From assembly GCF_900102315.1 (NCBI RefSeq), contig NZ_FNBL01000001.1:633841-697840 (forward strand): DNA of 64,000 bases, given 5' to 3'. The translations under genes and the position numbers were made by a program. This DNA comes from Celeribacter baekdonensis (GTDB lineage: Bacteria; Pseudomonadota; Alphaproteobacteria; Rhodobacterales; Rhodobacteraceae). Below, in pieces: positions 1-6,996 of the stretch; position 1 is the stretch's first letter; every line of letters starts with the position of its first letter. The notes below the pieces were generated by a model, which saw only the letters and a program-made list of their open reading frames with translations, did no database searches and was not told the DNA's origin.

Positions 1-557
1 GGCTGATCCTGCGCGCCTTTGCGGCCCAAACGCAGGGGCTCGATCTGGCTGCCAACACCGAACAGGTCTATGGTGCGCCGCCTTTGATTTTTAAATCCGC
101 CCTTTCCGGCGAATTGGACGGGGCGATTAATTTTTGGCATTTCGGGGCCAAAATGGACGCCGCCGGAATGCGGCTTTTGACCTCCACCTCCGAGGCCGCC
201 GTGGCGCTTGGGCTGAATCCCGACACGCCGCTTTTGGGCTATGTGGTGCGCGGTGAGGTGTTGAAAAACCACCCGGAACTGGTCGCCGGATTGGCCGCCG
301 CGTCACGTCAGGCCAAAGATCTTTTGGCCACCGATGACGCCGCATGGGATCGTCTGCGCCCGCAGATGAATGTCAAAACCGATGCACAATTTGCGGCGCT
401 CAAAGCCGGATGGATCGACGGCATTCCACCAAAGGGTCCGGTGTCTGACGCGGATGCGGCCAAGATGCTCGATCTGATGGCACAGCTCGGCGGCGCGGAT
501 TTGGTCGGCCAAGCCACGACGCTGCCTGAGGGCACATTCTACCATCCCGGCACATGA
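1..557 (+). CDS. ABC transporter substrate-binding protein, NitT/TauT type (3' part)
   Basis: The reading frame is open from position 3, so the true start lies to the left of the window; only about the last 185 residues are present. The visible part (GAINFWHFGAKM, LGYVVRGEVLKNHPEL, LPEGTFYHPG) resembles the C-terminal lobe of periplasmic binding proteins of nitrate/sulfonate/taurine-like importers, with the characteristic stretch where an alternating residue series counts down to a final short helix. The stop overlaps the next gene as ATGA, so the ATPase at 554 is translationally coupled. The permease partner is not adjacent; the only candidate in the window is at 11739. The substrate cannot be read from the sequence; the surrounding genes suggest a solute linked to PQQ-dependent alcohol oxidation. 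Confidence 0.75.
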   Translation, partial: LILRAFAAQTQGLDLAANTEQVYGAPPLIFKSALSGELDGAINFWHFGAKMDAAGMRLLTSTSEAAVALGLNPDTPLLGYVVRGEVLKNHPELVAGLAAASRQAKDLLATDDAAWDRLRPQMNVKTDAQFAALKAGWIDGIPPKGPVSDADAAKMLDLMAQLGGADLVGQATTLPEGTFYHPGT

Positions 558-1225
558 ATGTGATGACGATCACCGCGCCCAATGCCCCCGCTCCCGCACG
601 CCCACAGGCAAGCCCGAGTGGGGGTGTCCATGTGGATCTGCGCTCGGCCCATGCGGGGGGGGTGCACATCCTCGGGCCGATTTCGTTTTCGATCGCGCCC
701 GGTGCGTCCCTTGCCCTCGTCGGCCCCTCCGGCGTTGGCAAATCAACGCTGTTGCGGGTGATTTGTGGGTTGCATTCCGACTATGACGGCACCTGCGAAC
801 GCCCTGAGCGCATCAGCACCGTGTTTCAGGAACCGACCCTTTTGCCCTGGCGCAGCGCCTTGGACAATCTCACCCTGACCACCCGCATCGACGCGTCGAA
901 CGCGCGGCAGTGGTTGACGCAGGTGGGGCTTTCCGATCATGCCGATCTGTTTCCCGGCCAGCTCTCTTTGGGCCAACAGCGTCGCTTGGCCTTGGCCCGC
1001 GCCTTTGCCGCAGCACCCGATCTTTTGCTGATGGATGAGGCTTTTGTGTCGCTGGACCCAAGGCTCGCCGATGAGATGATGCGCCTGTTTGAGACCCTGC
1101 GCGCGCATCATGTCACCACGACGATTTTGGTCACTCACGACCCAAAAGAGGCGGCGCGACTGTCTGACCGAGTGTTGATCCTTGGCGGGCGGCCGGCACA
1201 GGTGCAGACCGCCGAACGCGCCTAA
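554..1225 (+). CDS. ABC transporter ATP-binding protein (SsuB/TauB type)
   Basis: A 223-residue ATPase that would energise import of a small solute across the inner membrane. Walker A is GPSGVGKST, the Q-loop is FQEPTLLPW, the signature is LSLGQQRR (a variant of LSGGQ), Walker B is LLLMDE and the switch histidine is in VTHD. The start ATG overlaps the stop of the binding protein, which fixes the start. The length is slightly short for the family but no motif is missing. A cytochrome gene on the opposite strand follows, so no permease is directly downstream. Confidence 0.85.
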   Translation: MNVMTITAPNAPAPARPQASPSGGVHVDLRSAHAGGVHILGPISFSIAPGASLALVGPSGVGKSTLLRVICGLHSDYDGTCERPERISTVFQEPTLLPWRSALDNLTLTTRIDASNARQWLTQVGLSDHADLFPGQLSLGQQRRLALARAFAAAPDLLLMDEAFVSLDPRLADEMMRLFETLRAHHVTTTILVTHDPKEAARLSDRVLILGGRPAQVQTAERA

Positions 1226-1251
1226 AACAAGGTCCGTTTACACGGGTCGGA

Positions 1252-1662
1252 TCATTCGGAAATCGACGCCAGATAGGTGACGATGAAATCCTGAACCGTC
1301 GCGTCCACAACACCGACATGACGCATTTTCGTGCCCGGCACCAAGCCGTCATTGTCTTCCATCCACGCCCGGATCGCGCCTGCGGTCCAGGTGAAATTGG
1401 CGTTTTTCAGGGCGTCCGAATAGGGATAGCCCTCAAAGCTGCCGGCTTTGCGCCCGATCACCCCGGTCAACAACGGGCCATAGCTGGCGCGATCCGCATC
1501 GACCGAGTGACAGCGGTGGCATTCCTTGTCAAAAAACTCTGCCCCGGCGGCGGTTTTGATCGCGTCATATTCACCCGCCACCGCTGAGGCACCAAGCGTG
1601 GCGGCAAAGATTGCAGGGATCAGGGCAGTGGCAAATGTGGGAGAAAATCGAATGGCTTTCAT
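1252..1662 (-). CDS. Periplasmic c-type cytochrome, cytochrome c2-like
   Basis: A 136-residue exported class I cytochrome c. A signal peptide ends near residue 29 (ASAVAG), heme is bound by CHRCH at residues 48-52, and a likely axial methionine is M113 in PGTKM. It would carry electrons in the periplasm, plausibly from a quinoprotein dehydrogenase to a terminal oxidase. The gene stands alone and faces away from the Sel1 gene. Its upstream region carries a perfect FNR-type palindrome and two copies of the inverted motif shared with other promoters in this cluster (separate entries). The specific redox partner is inferred from position only. Confidence 0.85.
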   Translation of the reverse strand: MKAIRFSPTFATALIPAIFAATLGASAVAGEYDAIKTAAGAEFFDKECHRCHSVDADRASYGPLLTGVIGRKAGSFEGYPYSDALKNANFTWTAGAIRAWMEDNDGLVPGTKMRHVGVVDATVQDFIVTYLASISE

Positions 1663-1718
1663 GGCGGACTCCTATGGCATGTTCACCGCCAAGATCGCCC
1701 GTTCCGCCGCGCAAAGTG

Positions 1719-1732
1719 TTGATGTACATCAA
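1719..1732 (-). promoter_or_regulatory. FNR/FnrL-type operator
   Basis: TTGATGTACATCAA is a perfect match to the TTGAT-N4-ATCAA palindrome recognised by FNR/FnrL/Dnr regulators. It lies 57-70 bases upstream of the ATG of the cytochrome gene ending at 1252, a normal distance for an activator site. This predicts oxygen- or NO-responsive expression of that cytochrome. Confidence 0.7.
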
Positions 1733-1742
1733 CAAAGCCCCC

Positions 1743-1779
1743 CGACATTGGTCGCAGCCCACCTACGACTTTGGTCGTA
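1743..1779. promoter_or_regulatory. Two inverted-repeat operators upstream of the cytochrome gene
   Basis: Two palindromes lie 23 bases apart, centre to centre: CGAC-ATTG-GTCG at 1743-1754 and TACGAC-TTTG-GTCGTA at 1764-1779, the second with perfect six-base arms. On the other strand the centres read CAAT and CAAA. The same element occurs before the Sel1 gene, in the divergent region at 6900 and in the divergent region at 11680, which points to a common regulator of this gene set. Confidence 0.5.
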
Positions 1780-1788
1780 AGGCACGCT

Positions 1789-2406
1789 TTAGAACAGGTT
1801 CAAATAGCGCCACTCATCCGCATCCGGCGTCACCTCGTCCAAATCATACTGCGCGCTCTGCAACCGCTGCGCCACGTCCAAACCGTCCCGCGCCGCCTCA
1901 TCGACCATGGCGCGCCCTGCCGCCTCGTCGCGTGCCACGCCCCAGCCGCGCATCAAATCCAGCCCGTGATTGAACTTGCCAACCGGATCGCCGGCCTCCG
2001 CCGCCTTGCGGTTCCACTCCGCCGCAGCCGCCAAATCCTGCGGCCCGCCAAGACCACGATCATCGAGCTGGCTCATCCATGTCATCGCCCCGGTCCAGCC
2101 GTGATCGGCACAGCTTTTAAACAGCTCGCGCGCCATCTCGTGACGGCCGGATTTGGTCACCAAATAGCCCTGCGAACAAATCACCATCCCGGTGTCGCCA
2201 TTGCGGATGCTCTCCATCACCTGCGCCATCGACATCTCATGCGGATTGAGCGTCCCCTGCTCGCTCACCTCGGTGTCGGGGCCAAGCTCCATGGCTAAAT
2301 CTTGGGCCAAATCTTGGGCTAAATCTTGGGCTAAATCTTCGGATAAATCTTCGGCCCAAACCGGCGCTGCCATGGCAAGCGCCATCACCAAAATTGCTGA
2401 TCTCAT
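1789..2406 (-). CDS. Exported Sel1-repeat protein
   Basis: A 205-residue protein with a signal peptide (MRSAILVMALAMAAPVWA) and Sel1/TPR-like helical repeats in the C-terminal half (GWTGAMTWMSQLDDRGL, AAAEWNRKAAEAGDP, KFNHGLDLMRGWGVARDEAAG). Sel1 proteins are usually protein-interaction scaffolds. The ATG at 2406 is chosen because GGGAGG sits 8 bases before it and the signal peptide begins there; a longer frame to 2463 has no such support. Directly after the cleavage site a 12-base repeat codes for DLSE/DLAQ units, giving a low-complexity acidic segment. Its role in the quinoprotein cluster is not known. Confidence 0.75.
   Translation of the reverse strand: MRSAILVMALAMAAPVWAEDLSEDLAQDLAQDLAQDLAMELGPDTEVSEQGTLNPHEMSMAQVMESIRNGDTGMVICSQGYLVTKSGRHEMARELFKSCADHGWTGAMTWMSQLDDRGLGGPQDLAAAAEWNRKAAEAGDPVGKFNHGLDLMRGWGVARDEAAGRAMVDEAARDGLDVAQRLQSAQYDLDEVTPDADEWRYLNLF
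2294..2353 (-). repeat. In-frame 12-base tandem repeat (5 units)
   Basis: Five near-identical 12-base units (gctaaatcttgg and variants) code for the DLSE/DLAQ series after the signal peptide of the Sel1 protein. The unit is a multiple of three, so changes in copy number keep the frame. Confidence 0.85.
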
Positions 2407-2456
2407 GTTAAATCCTCCCATGCCCATGCTGCCAGAGCACGCGGCTTTGTCACATC

Positions 2457-2491
2457 CGACCAAAGTGTCGCCTTTTCTACGACCTAAGCCG
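2457..2491. promoter_or_regulatory. Two imperfect copies of the CGAC-CAAN-GTCG motif before the Sel1 gene
   Basis: CGAC-CAAA-GTGT at 2457-2468 and TACGAC-CTAA-GCCG at 2478-2491 are 23 bases apart, the same spacing as the pair before the cytochrome gene. They lie 51-85 bases upstream of the Sel1 ATG. Each has one well-kept half and one weaker half. Confidence 0.4.
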
Positions 2492-2493
2492 CT

Positions 2494-3285
2494 CTACCCC
2501 TTGCGCCCCATCGTCCGCTTGCCCGGATCATAGCCCCAAAGCGCCAGCGCCATGAACACCGCCACAGCCGCCACGGTGATGGCCCAATCCACAGGATCGG
2601 CCTTCAGGTAAAGCGCAAATCGGATCGTCTCGACCCCGTGCGAAAACGGGTTCAGCGCGCAAATCCACCACAAAAGTTCAGAGGCCTCGGCCATTTTCCA
2701 AAGCGGGTAAAGCGCGGTGGAGAGGAAAAACATCGGGAAAATCACGAAATTCATCACGCCGGCAAAGTTTTCCAAGCTGCGAATGGTCGATGAGAGCGCA
2801 ATCCCCAAAGCCCCCACCATCAGCGCGCATAAAAACATCGCGGGCAAGGCTGCGACATAGCCCATCGGCGCAAATCGGATGCCGTAAAGCGCGCAAATCG
2901 CCAAGAATACAACGGCTTGCAACACCGAAATCACCGCCCCCGCCACCAGTTTGCAACTCAACAGCCACCAGCGCGGCAAGGGCGCGGTCAGCAAAAGCCG
3001 CATCGTGCCCATCTCGCGATCCATCACCAAAGAGAGCGAAGATTGCATGCCGTTGAACAGCAAAATCATCGCGCAGAGCCCCGGCACGATGTAGGTTTCA
3101 TAGCTGATATAGGTCTCATAAGGCGGCGTGATCGACAGGCCCAAAGCCGCACGAAACCCCGCCGCAAAGACAAAAAGCCACATCAAAGGCCGCACCAAAG
3201 CGGCGATCATCCGGGCGCGTTGGCCAAAAAACCGCAACGCTTCACGGTGGCAAATGGCAATCAGGGCGATGATATAGTGCCTCAT
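2494..3285 (-). CDS. ABC-2 type permease of the PQQ-alcohol-dehydrogenase-associated transporter (PedC/LutF-like)
   Basis: A 263-residue ABC-2 membrane protein with about six hydrophobic segments (MIAALVRPLMWLFVFAAGF, IVPGLCAMILLFNGM, AVVFLAICALYGI, VMNFVIFPMFFLST and others). It matches the permease that accompanies PQQ-dependent alcohol dehydrogenases; in Methylobacterium and Pseudomonas putida the comparable systems (lut, ped) have been linked to growth with lanthanides. The start overlaps the stop of the ATPase gene by 4 bases (ATGA), so the two are coupled. A small internal repeat gives YETYI twice in the first periplasmic loop. The direction of transport is not settled by the sequence, because ABC-2 folds are often exporters. 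Confidence 0.8.
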   Translation of the reverse strand: MRHYIIALIAICHREALRFFGQRARMIAALVRPLMWLFVFAAGFRAALGLSITPPYETYISYETYIVPGLCAMILLFNGMQSSLSLVMDREMGTMRLLLTAPLPRWWLLSCKLVAGAVISVLQAVVFLAICALYGIRFAPMGYVAALPAMFLCALMVGALGIALSSTIRSLENFAGVMNFVIFPMFFLSTALYPLWKMAEASELLWWICALNPFSHGVETIRFALYLKADPVDWAITVAAVAVFMALALWGYDPGKRTMGRKG

Positions 3286-4049
3286 GCGGGCTGTCTTTCG
3301 CCCGCCAACCCGCCAGCCAACCCGCCCGCCAACCCGCCAGTGAGTGCGAGGAAATGTTGGGTCAGCTCCGGCCCGACCCGTTCGGCCACACCGCGCTCAA
3401 TCACCCGTCCCCGATGCAGCACCACCAATGCATCCTGCGCATGGACCTCATCGGTCAAATGCGTCGCCCAAAGTACGGCGAGCCCGCTGTCGCGCGCCAA
3501 TTGATGCACATGGGCGACCAAATCTGCCCGCGTTTGCGCATCCAAGCCCACGGTCGGCTCATCCAGCAACAAAACCTCGGGCCGGTGCATCAAAGCGCGG
3601 GCAATTTCCAGCCGCCGCCGATGCCCGCCATTGAGATCGCGCACCCGTTCCGAGCCACGTTCAACCATCGCCAACCGCTCCAGCGCCTCAGAGGCGGCCA
3701 GTTTGGCGGCGCGCCCGGTGATCCCGTGCAGCCCGGCGAAATACAACATGTTGCGCCAGACCGTCAGATCCAGATCCAGCGTCGGCTGTTGAAACACCAC
3801 ACCCATACGCGCCAGCGCCTTGAGCGGGGCACAGCTCATGTCATATCCCGCAACCTCCACCCGGCCCGATTTGGGCGCAAAAAGCCGGGTGAGAATGCCA
3901 AAAAGCGTTGATTTTCCCGCACTATTTGGTCCCAGAAGGGCACAGAACTGGCCGGGGTCCACCGAAAAACTCACTTGGTCCAAAGCGGGCGGATGATCGG
4001 AACGTCCGGCGTAGCGATGGGTGATTTTATCAACGACAAGCCCGGTCAT
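3282..4049 (-). CDS. ABC ATPase of the PQQ-alcohol-dehydrogenase-associated transporter (PedB/LutE-like)
   Basis: A 255-residue ATPase paired with the ABC-2 permease. Walker A is GPNSAGKST, the Q-loop is FQQPTLD, the signature is LNGGHRRR (variant of LSGGQ), Walker B is LLLDEP and the switch histidine is in ATHLT. The LNGGH signature and the overall pattern fit the subfamily found beside PQQ-dependent dehydrogenases. The C-terminus carries four LAGG/LAGE units from a 12-base in-frame repeat at about 3300-3340, an extension that the ATPase core does not need. It belongs to the minus-strand operon that starts at 6847. Confidence 0.82.
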   Translation of the reverse strand: MTGLVVDKITHRYAGRSDHPPALDQVSFSVDPGQFCALLGPNSAGKSTLFGILTRLFAPKSGRVEVAGYDMSCAPLKALARMGVVFQQPTLDLDLTVWRNMLYFAGLHGITGRAAKLAASEALERLAMVERGSERVRDLNGGHRRRLEIARALMHRPEVLLLDEPTVGLDAQTRADLVAHVHQLARDSGLAVLWATHLTDEVHAQDALVVLHRGRVIERGVAERVGPELTQHFLALTGGLAGGLAGGLAGERQPA

Positions 4050-4057
4050 GATGTCCC

Positions 4058-4504
4058 CTATTCGATTATGATTTCAAGGCGTTGCAAATCGCCTTTTGCT
4101 TTGGGCACATGCAAATCATAGGTCCCGGGCTTGATCGCGACAAACCCGATTTCCATCACCCCCGCCTCATCAAATTCGACGCTGTCAATCCCCAAGGGGC
4201 GGATTTCCAAGCCTTCGATGACGATCTCGTCAATCCAGATGGCGCGGAAAAACCCCGCCCCCTCAAGGCCAAGTTCTTGTGACCCGTCGGCTTCGATTTC
4301 GATCTCGTAATAGGTGCCGGATTTGAGGTGCAACGGGGCGTCGGCCAAGGGTTGGCCTGCGGACAAAAGGATCGGCGGCAGGGTTTCGGAATTGCTTGCC
4401 GACAGGATGCCGGCCATGCCGAATTTTGCGTCATCATCGCCGTCATCATCGGCCAAGACGGGACTGGCTGCGATCAACGCGATGGCTAAAATTGGGAAAC
4501 GCAT
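4058..4504 (-). CDS. Small exported acidic protein of the PQQ-associated ABC operon, unknown function
   Basis: A 148-residue protein with a clean signal peptide (MRFPILAIALIAASPVLA) followed at once by the acidic stretch DDDGDDDAK. The rest is beta-rich and ends in a PGTYDLHVP segment that looks like a cupredoxin-type or immunoglobulin-type sandwich, but no copper ligand set is evident. ATG 4504 has AAGGAG at the right distance. An in-frame extension to 4687 consists only of the translated 30-base repeats and is rejected. The gene lies between the beta-propeller and ATPase genes. A periplasmic metal- or ligand-binding role is an inference from the acidic start and its neighbours. Confidence 0.7.
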   Translation of the reverse strand: MRFPILAIALIAASPVLADDDGDDDAKFGMAGILSASNSETLPPILLSAGQPLADAPLHLKSGTYYEIEIEADGSQELGLEGAGFFRAIWIDEIVIEGLEIRPLGIDSVEFDEAGVMEIGFVAIKPGTYDLHVPKAKGDLQRLEIIIE

Positions 4505-4540
4505 AGTAAAACTCCTTTTGGATATGGTGTCACGGATTGG

Positions 4541-4706
4541 GGCCGAATGGCGGCCCGCAGATCTGGTTAGGGCCGCATGGCGGCCCGCATAGCTGATTAG
4601 GGCCGCATGGCGGCCCGCATATCTCATCAGGGCCGCATGGCGGCCCGCATATCTCATCAGGGCCGCATGGCGGCCCGCATATCTCATCAGGGCCGCATGG
4701 CGGCCC
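4541..4706. repeat. 30-base tandem repeat, each unit with a 7-bp GC hairpin
   Basis: Five full 30-base units begin at 4541, 4571, 4601, 4631 and 4661, and a partial sixth spans 4691-4706. Each contains GGGCCGC-ATG-GCGGCCC or a close variant, a perfect 7-bp stem with a three-base loop in most units. The partial unit is the last six codons of the beta-propeller gene (GAAMRP), so the array looks like repeated duplication of the end of that gene. It fills the gap between two genes of one operon, so the transcript would carry a row of hairpins. Confidence 0.9.
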
Positions 4707-5646
4707 CCCAGGGAAACCGCCCAACCTTGATGGATTTGATTGCCTCGCGTTTGGCCACATCAATCACCGTCACATCGCCGCTCACCCCGTTTGTGGTGAA
4801 CAAAAGCCGATGATCCGGGCTAAAGGCCATGTGCCAGACCCGCCGCCCGGTCAGGATATAGCCCTCGACCTCAAACGTCTCCGTGTTGACCACGGCAACA
4901 TGATTGGACGGCCCAAGGGCGACAAAGGCGGTCTTTTGATCCGGGGTCAGTTCGAACCCTACCGGCTGGATCAAATCGGGATGCACCCCTTTGATCTCAA
5001 AATGGATTTTGCCGATTTCATTCTGATTCCCGGCGTCAAACACCGAAATCGTCCCGCCGATCTCCGAACTCACCCAAAGCTCGGTCCCGTCTTTGACGAA
5101 TTCAGCATGGCGTGGACGGGAATCAACCAAGGTGTTGGCGTAAATCTCATGGCTCTCGGTGTCGATCCAATGCGCCATATTGGTGGTCTCGGAGGTGGTG
5201 ATCACCGTCTTGCCATCGGGCGATACGGCCATGCCTTCGGGTTCAATCCCAACGTTGATTTGCGCCACCACAGTGCGGCTGTCGACATCGACCACCGTGG
5301 TCACCGCATCATCTTCGTTGGCGATCCACAGGTGCCGGTCGTCCGGGTGCAACACGAATTGCTCCGGGTCCTCGCCCGAGGGCAGATCAAACAGGATCTC
5401 ACCCGTTTCCGGGTCCATCACCTGCACCGCATCACTGTCAGAGGCACAGATGTAAAGCCTTGTGAAATCGGCATTAAACGTGATCCCACGCGGGCGTTCA
5501 CCGGTCTTGAGCGTGCGGATCACCTCCAATGTGTCGATGTCGATCACCGACAGCGTGTCGTCCTTTTCATTGCTGACCCAAATCTCGGCGGCCAAGGCGG
5601 GCTGCGCCAAACAGGCGGTCAAAAGCCCCGCATATATCACTTTCAT
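4687..5646 (-). CDS. PQQ-dependent catabolism-associated YVTN beta-propeller protein
   Basis: A 319-residue periplasmic protein. After a signal peptide (MKVIYAGLLTACLAQPALA) it consists of YVTN-type blades (EIWVSNEKDDTLSVIDIDT, TRLYICASDSDAVQVMD, HLWIANEDDAVTTVVDVD, KTAFVALGPSNHVAVVN, RLLFTTNGVSGDVTVIDV), about seven in all, which is a complete propeller. This is the family regularly found next to PQQ-dependent alcohol dehydrogenases. ATG 5646 is chosen because TAA of the upstream gene lies one base before it and GGAGAG precedes it; the frame reaches 5763 but that part overlaps the upstream gene. The final codons are duplicated in the following hairpin array. Confidence 0.88.
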   Translation of the reverse strand: MKVIYAGLLTACLAQPALAAEIWVSNEKDDTLSVIDIDTLEVIRTLKTGERPRGITFNADFTRLYICASDSDAVQVMDPETGEILFDLPSGEDPEQFVLHPDDRHLWIANEDDAVTTVVDVDSRTVVAQINVGIEPEGMAVSPDGKTVITTSETTNMAHWIDTESHEIYANTLVDSRPRHAEFVKDGTELWVSSEIGGTISVFDAGNQNEIGKIHFEIKGVHPDLIQPVGFELTPDQKTAFVALGPSNHVAVVNTETFEVEGYILTGRRVWHMAFSPDHRLLFTTNGVSGDVTVIDVAKREAIKSIKVGRFPWGAAMRP

Positions 5647-5647
5647 C

Positions 5648-6847
5648 TTACTCTCCAAAGGCATGACATTCACTTTCCGGCTGATCTGTTCCCAACGTGT
5701 CCAAAGGGTTCTGCGGGTGTTCAAACCCCTCCAAAGGCGCTGCCACCACCTGTGCATGGGCATTCACCACCGGCACGGGTTGGCGCATCTGGCCGTTCCA
5801 ATTGCGAAAGCTCAAAGGGCGGCCCTGAAACCCGGCCAATTCAAACCCATCGGACAAAAGATAGGCGCTCAGCGCCGTCTCCTCTGTGCTCCCGGTCCGC
5901 GTCACGGCTTCGCCCAGGGCGCGCACCGCCGCCCAGGCCGCATAATCGCGCGGTGTCATCACGCGCCCAGTCATATCGGTGAACCGCGACTGAAGCTGCG
6001 CCGCGCCCCATTGTTCGATCACCGGCGCCCAGGCCACAGCGGTCAAGCCGCCCGCCCCCGCCACCGGGCGCGGCTCCCAGGTGTTGTGTTCGATGTAGCG
6101 GGCGAAATCGTCATGGGCGTCGGCGATCAACACCACGTCATGCGATTTGAACCCTTGGGTCAGCAAAGGCACCTCGCGGCTCGCGGCGCGCCGCAGATCG
6201 CTGTCAAATGTCCATGTCGCCTCTGAGACGATCTTAAGCCCGAATTTCTGCGCCGCCTGACGGTAAGTTTGCGCCCGTACCCCATCCTCGGGGGTCGGCC
6301 CCACAATCATCGCCAGCTTCGTCCAGCGTTTGCTCAGCAAAACCTGCATCAACGCATCCGCCGCCATGCCGTCTTCCAAGGCCGTGTGCAGCATGTTCGC
6401 GCGGCACAACGCCCCGCGCAACGCCACATCACCACTGGCCGCATTGATCAGAATCGCGCCCTTGGCCTCGGCCAAATCCGCCACAGCCAGCGCCGCCTCA
6501 GAGGACATGTCCAACACCACAACGCGGGTCTTGGCCAACATGTCCCGCGCCGCCGCCGCGACATCGGCCGCGGGGGCCTCAGGCGCAAGACTGACCACAT
6601 CCAATGCATAGGAATGGCCTAAAAACCCGCCCGTCGTCTGGTTGTCCTTCACGCCAAGTTCGGCGCCCTCAATACCACGCCGCTCCGGCACCGGGTCCAA
6701 CCCCGACAACACCGGATGCGCGGGCTCTTCGAGCCGCAAATAGCCAACCGTCAAATTCAGTTCAGCCGCCTGCACGCCTGTCTGCACGCAAAGCGCACAG
6801 AGCAGTCCGGCAGCCGCCACACGAAATGTGCGCCGCATATGTGTCAT
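5648..6847 (-). CDS. Periplasmic binding protein of the PQQ-alcohol-dehydrogenase-associated ABC system (PedA/LutA-like)
   Basis: A 399-residue exported protein (MRRTFRVAAAGLLCALCVQ signal) of the branched-chain amino-acid binding protein fold, in the branch found with PQQ-dependent alcohol dehydrogenases: LTVGYLRLEEPAHP near the mature N-terminus, then GAILINAASGD, KLAMIVGPTPEDG, VVLIADAHDDFARY and YAAWAAVRALGEA. It is the first gene of the operon 6847 to 2494 (binding protein, propeller, small acidic protein, ATPase, permease). Related operons in methylotrophs are implicated in lanthanide uptake or handling; for this protein the ligand is unknown. Confidence 0.85.
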   Translation of the reverse strand: MTHMRRTFRVAAAGLLCALCVQTGVQAAELNLTVGYLRLEEPAHPVLSGLDPVPERRGIEGAELGVKDNQTTGGFLGHSYALDVVSLAPEAPAADVAAAARDMLAKTRVVVLDMSSEAALAVADLAEAKGAILINAASGDVALRGALCRANMLHTALEDGMAADALMQVLLSKRWTKLAMIVGPTPEDGVRAQTYRQAAQKFGLKIVSEATWTFDSDLRRAASREVPLLTQGFKSHDVVLIADAHDDFARYIEHNTWEPRPVAGAGGLTAVAWAPVIEQWGAAQLQSRFTDMTGRVMTPRDYAAWAAVRALGEAVTRTGSTEETALSAYLLSDGFELAGFQGRPLSFRNWNGQMRQPVPVVNAHAQVVAAPLEGFEHPQNPLDTLGTDQPESECHAFGE

Positions 6848-6900
6848 TGTCGTCCTCCCGTGGTCTCACCTTAAATTCGGGCCCTGCTTCGCCGAAATGG

Positions 6901-6942
6901 GACCAAGGTCGCATGACGGTTTCGGCAGTTGCACCAAGGTCG
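6901..6942. promoter_or_regulatory. Two inverted-repeat operators in the divergent promoter region
   Basis: GAC-CAAG-GTCG at 6901-6911 and CAC-CAAG-GTCG at 6932-6942 lie 31 bases apart in the 149-base region between the divergent genes starting at 6847 and 6997. The position allows control of both. They match the CGAC-CAAN-GTCG element seen near 1750, 2460 and 11680. Confidence 0.5.
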
Positions 6943-6996
6943 AATAGCGCATGGTGCAACTGCGGCGATATTGCTTGGGAAACTTGGGAGGATCCT

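Noticed and set aside
4505-4687. N-terminal extension of the acidic protein through the 30-base array (RYAGRHAAL units)
   Set aside because: It is only the translated repeat; a good ribosome site and a signal peptide start at 4504.
4541-4706. Possible CRISPR array
   Set aside because: The 30-base units are directly joined with no unique spacers, and no cas genes are present.
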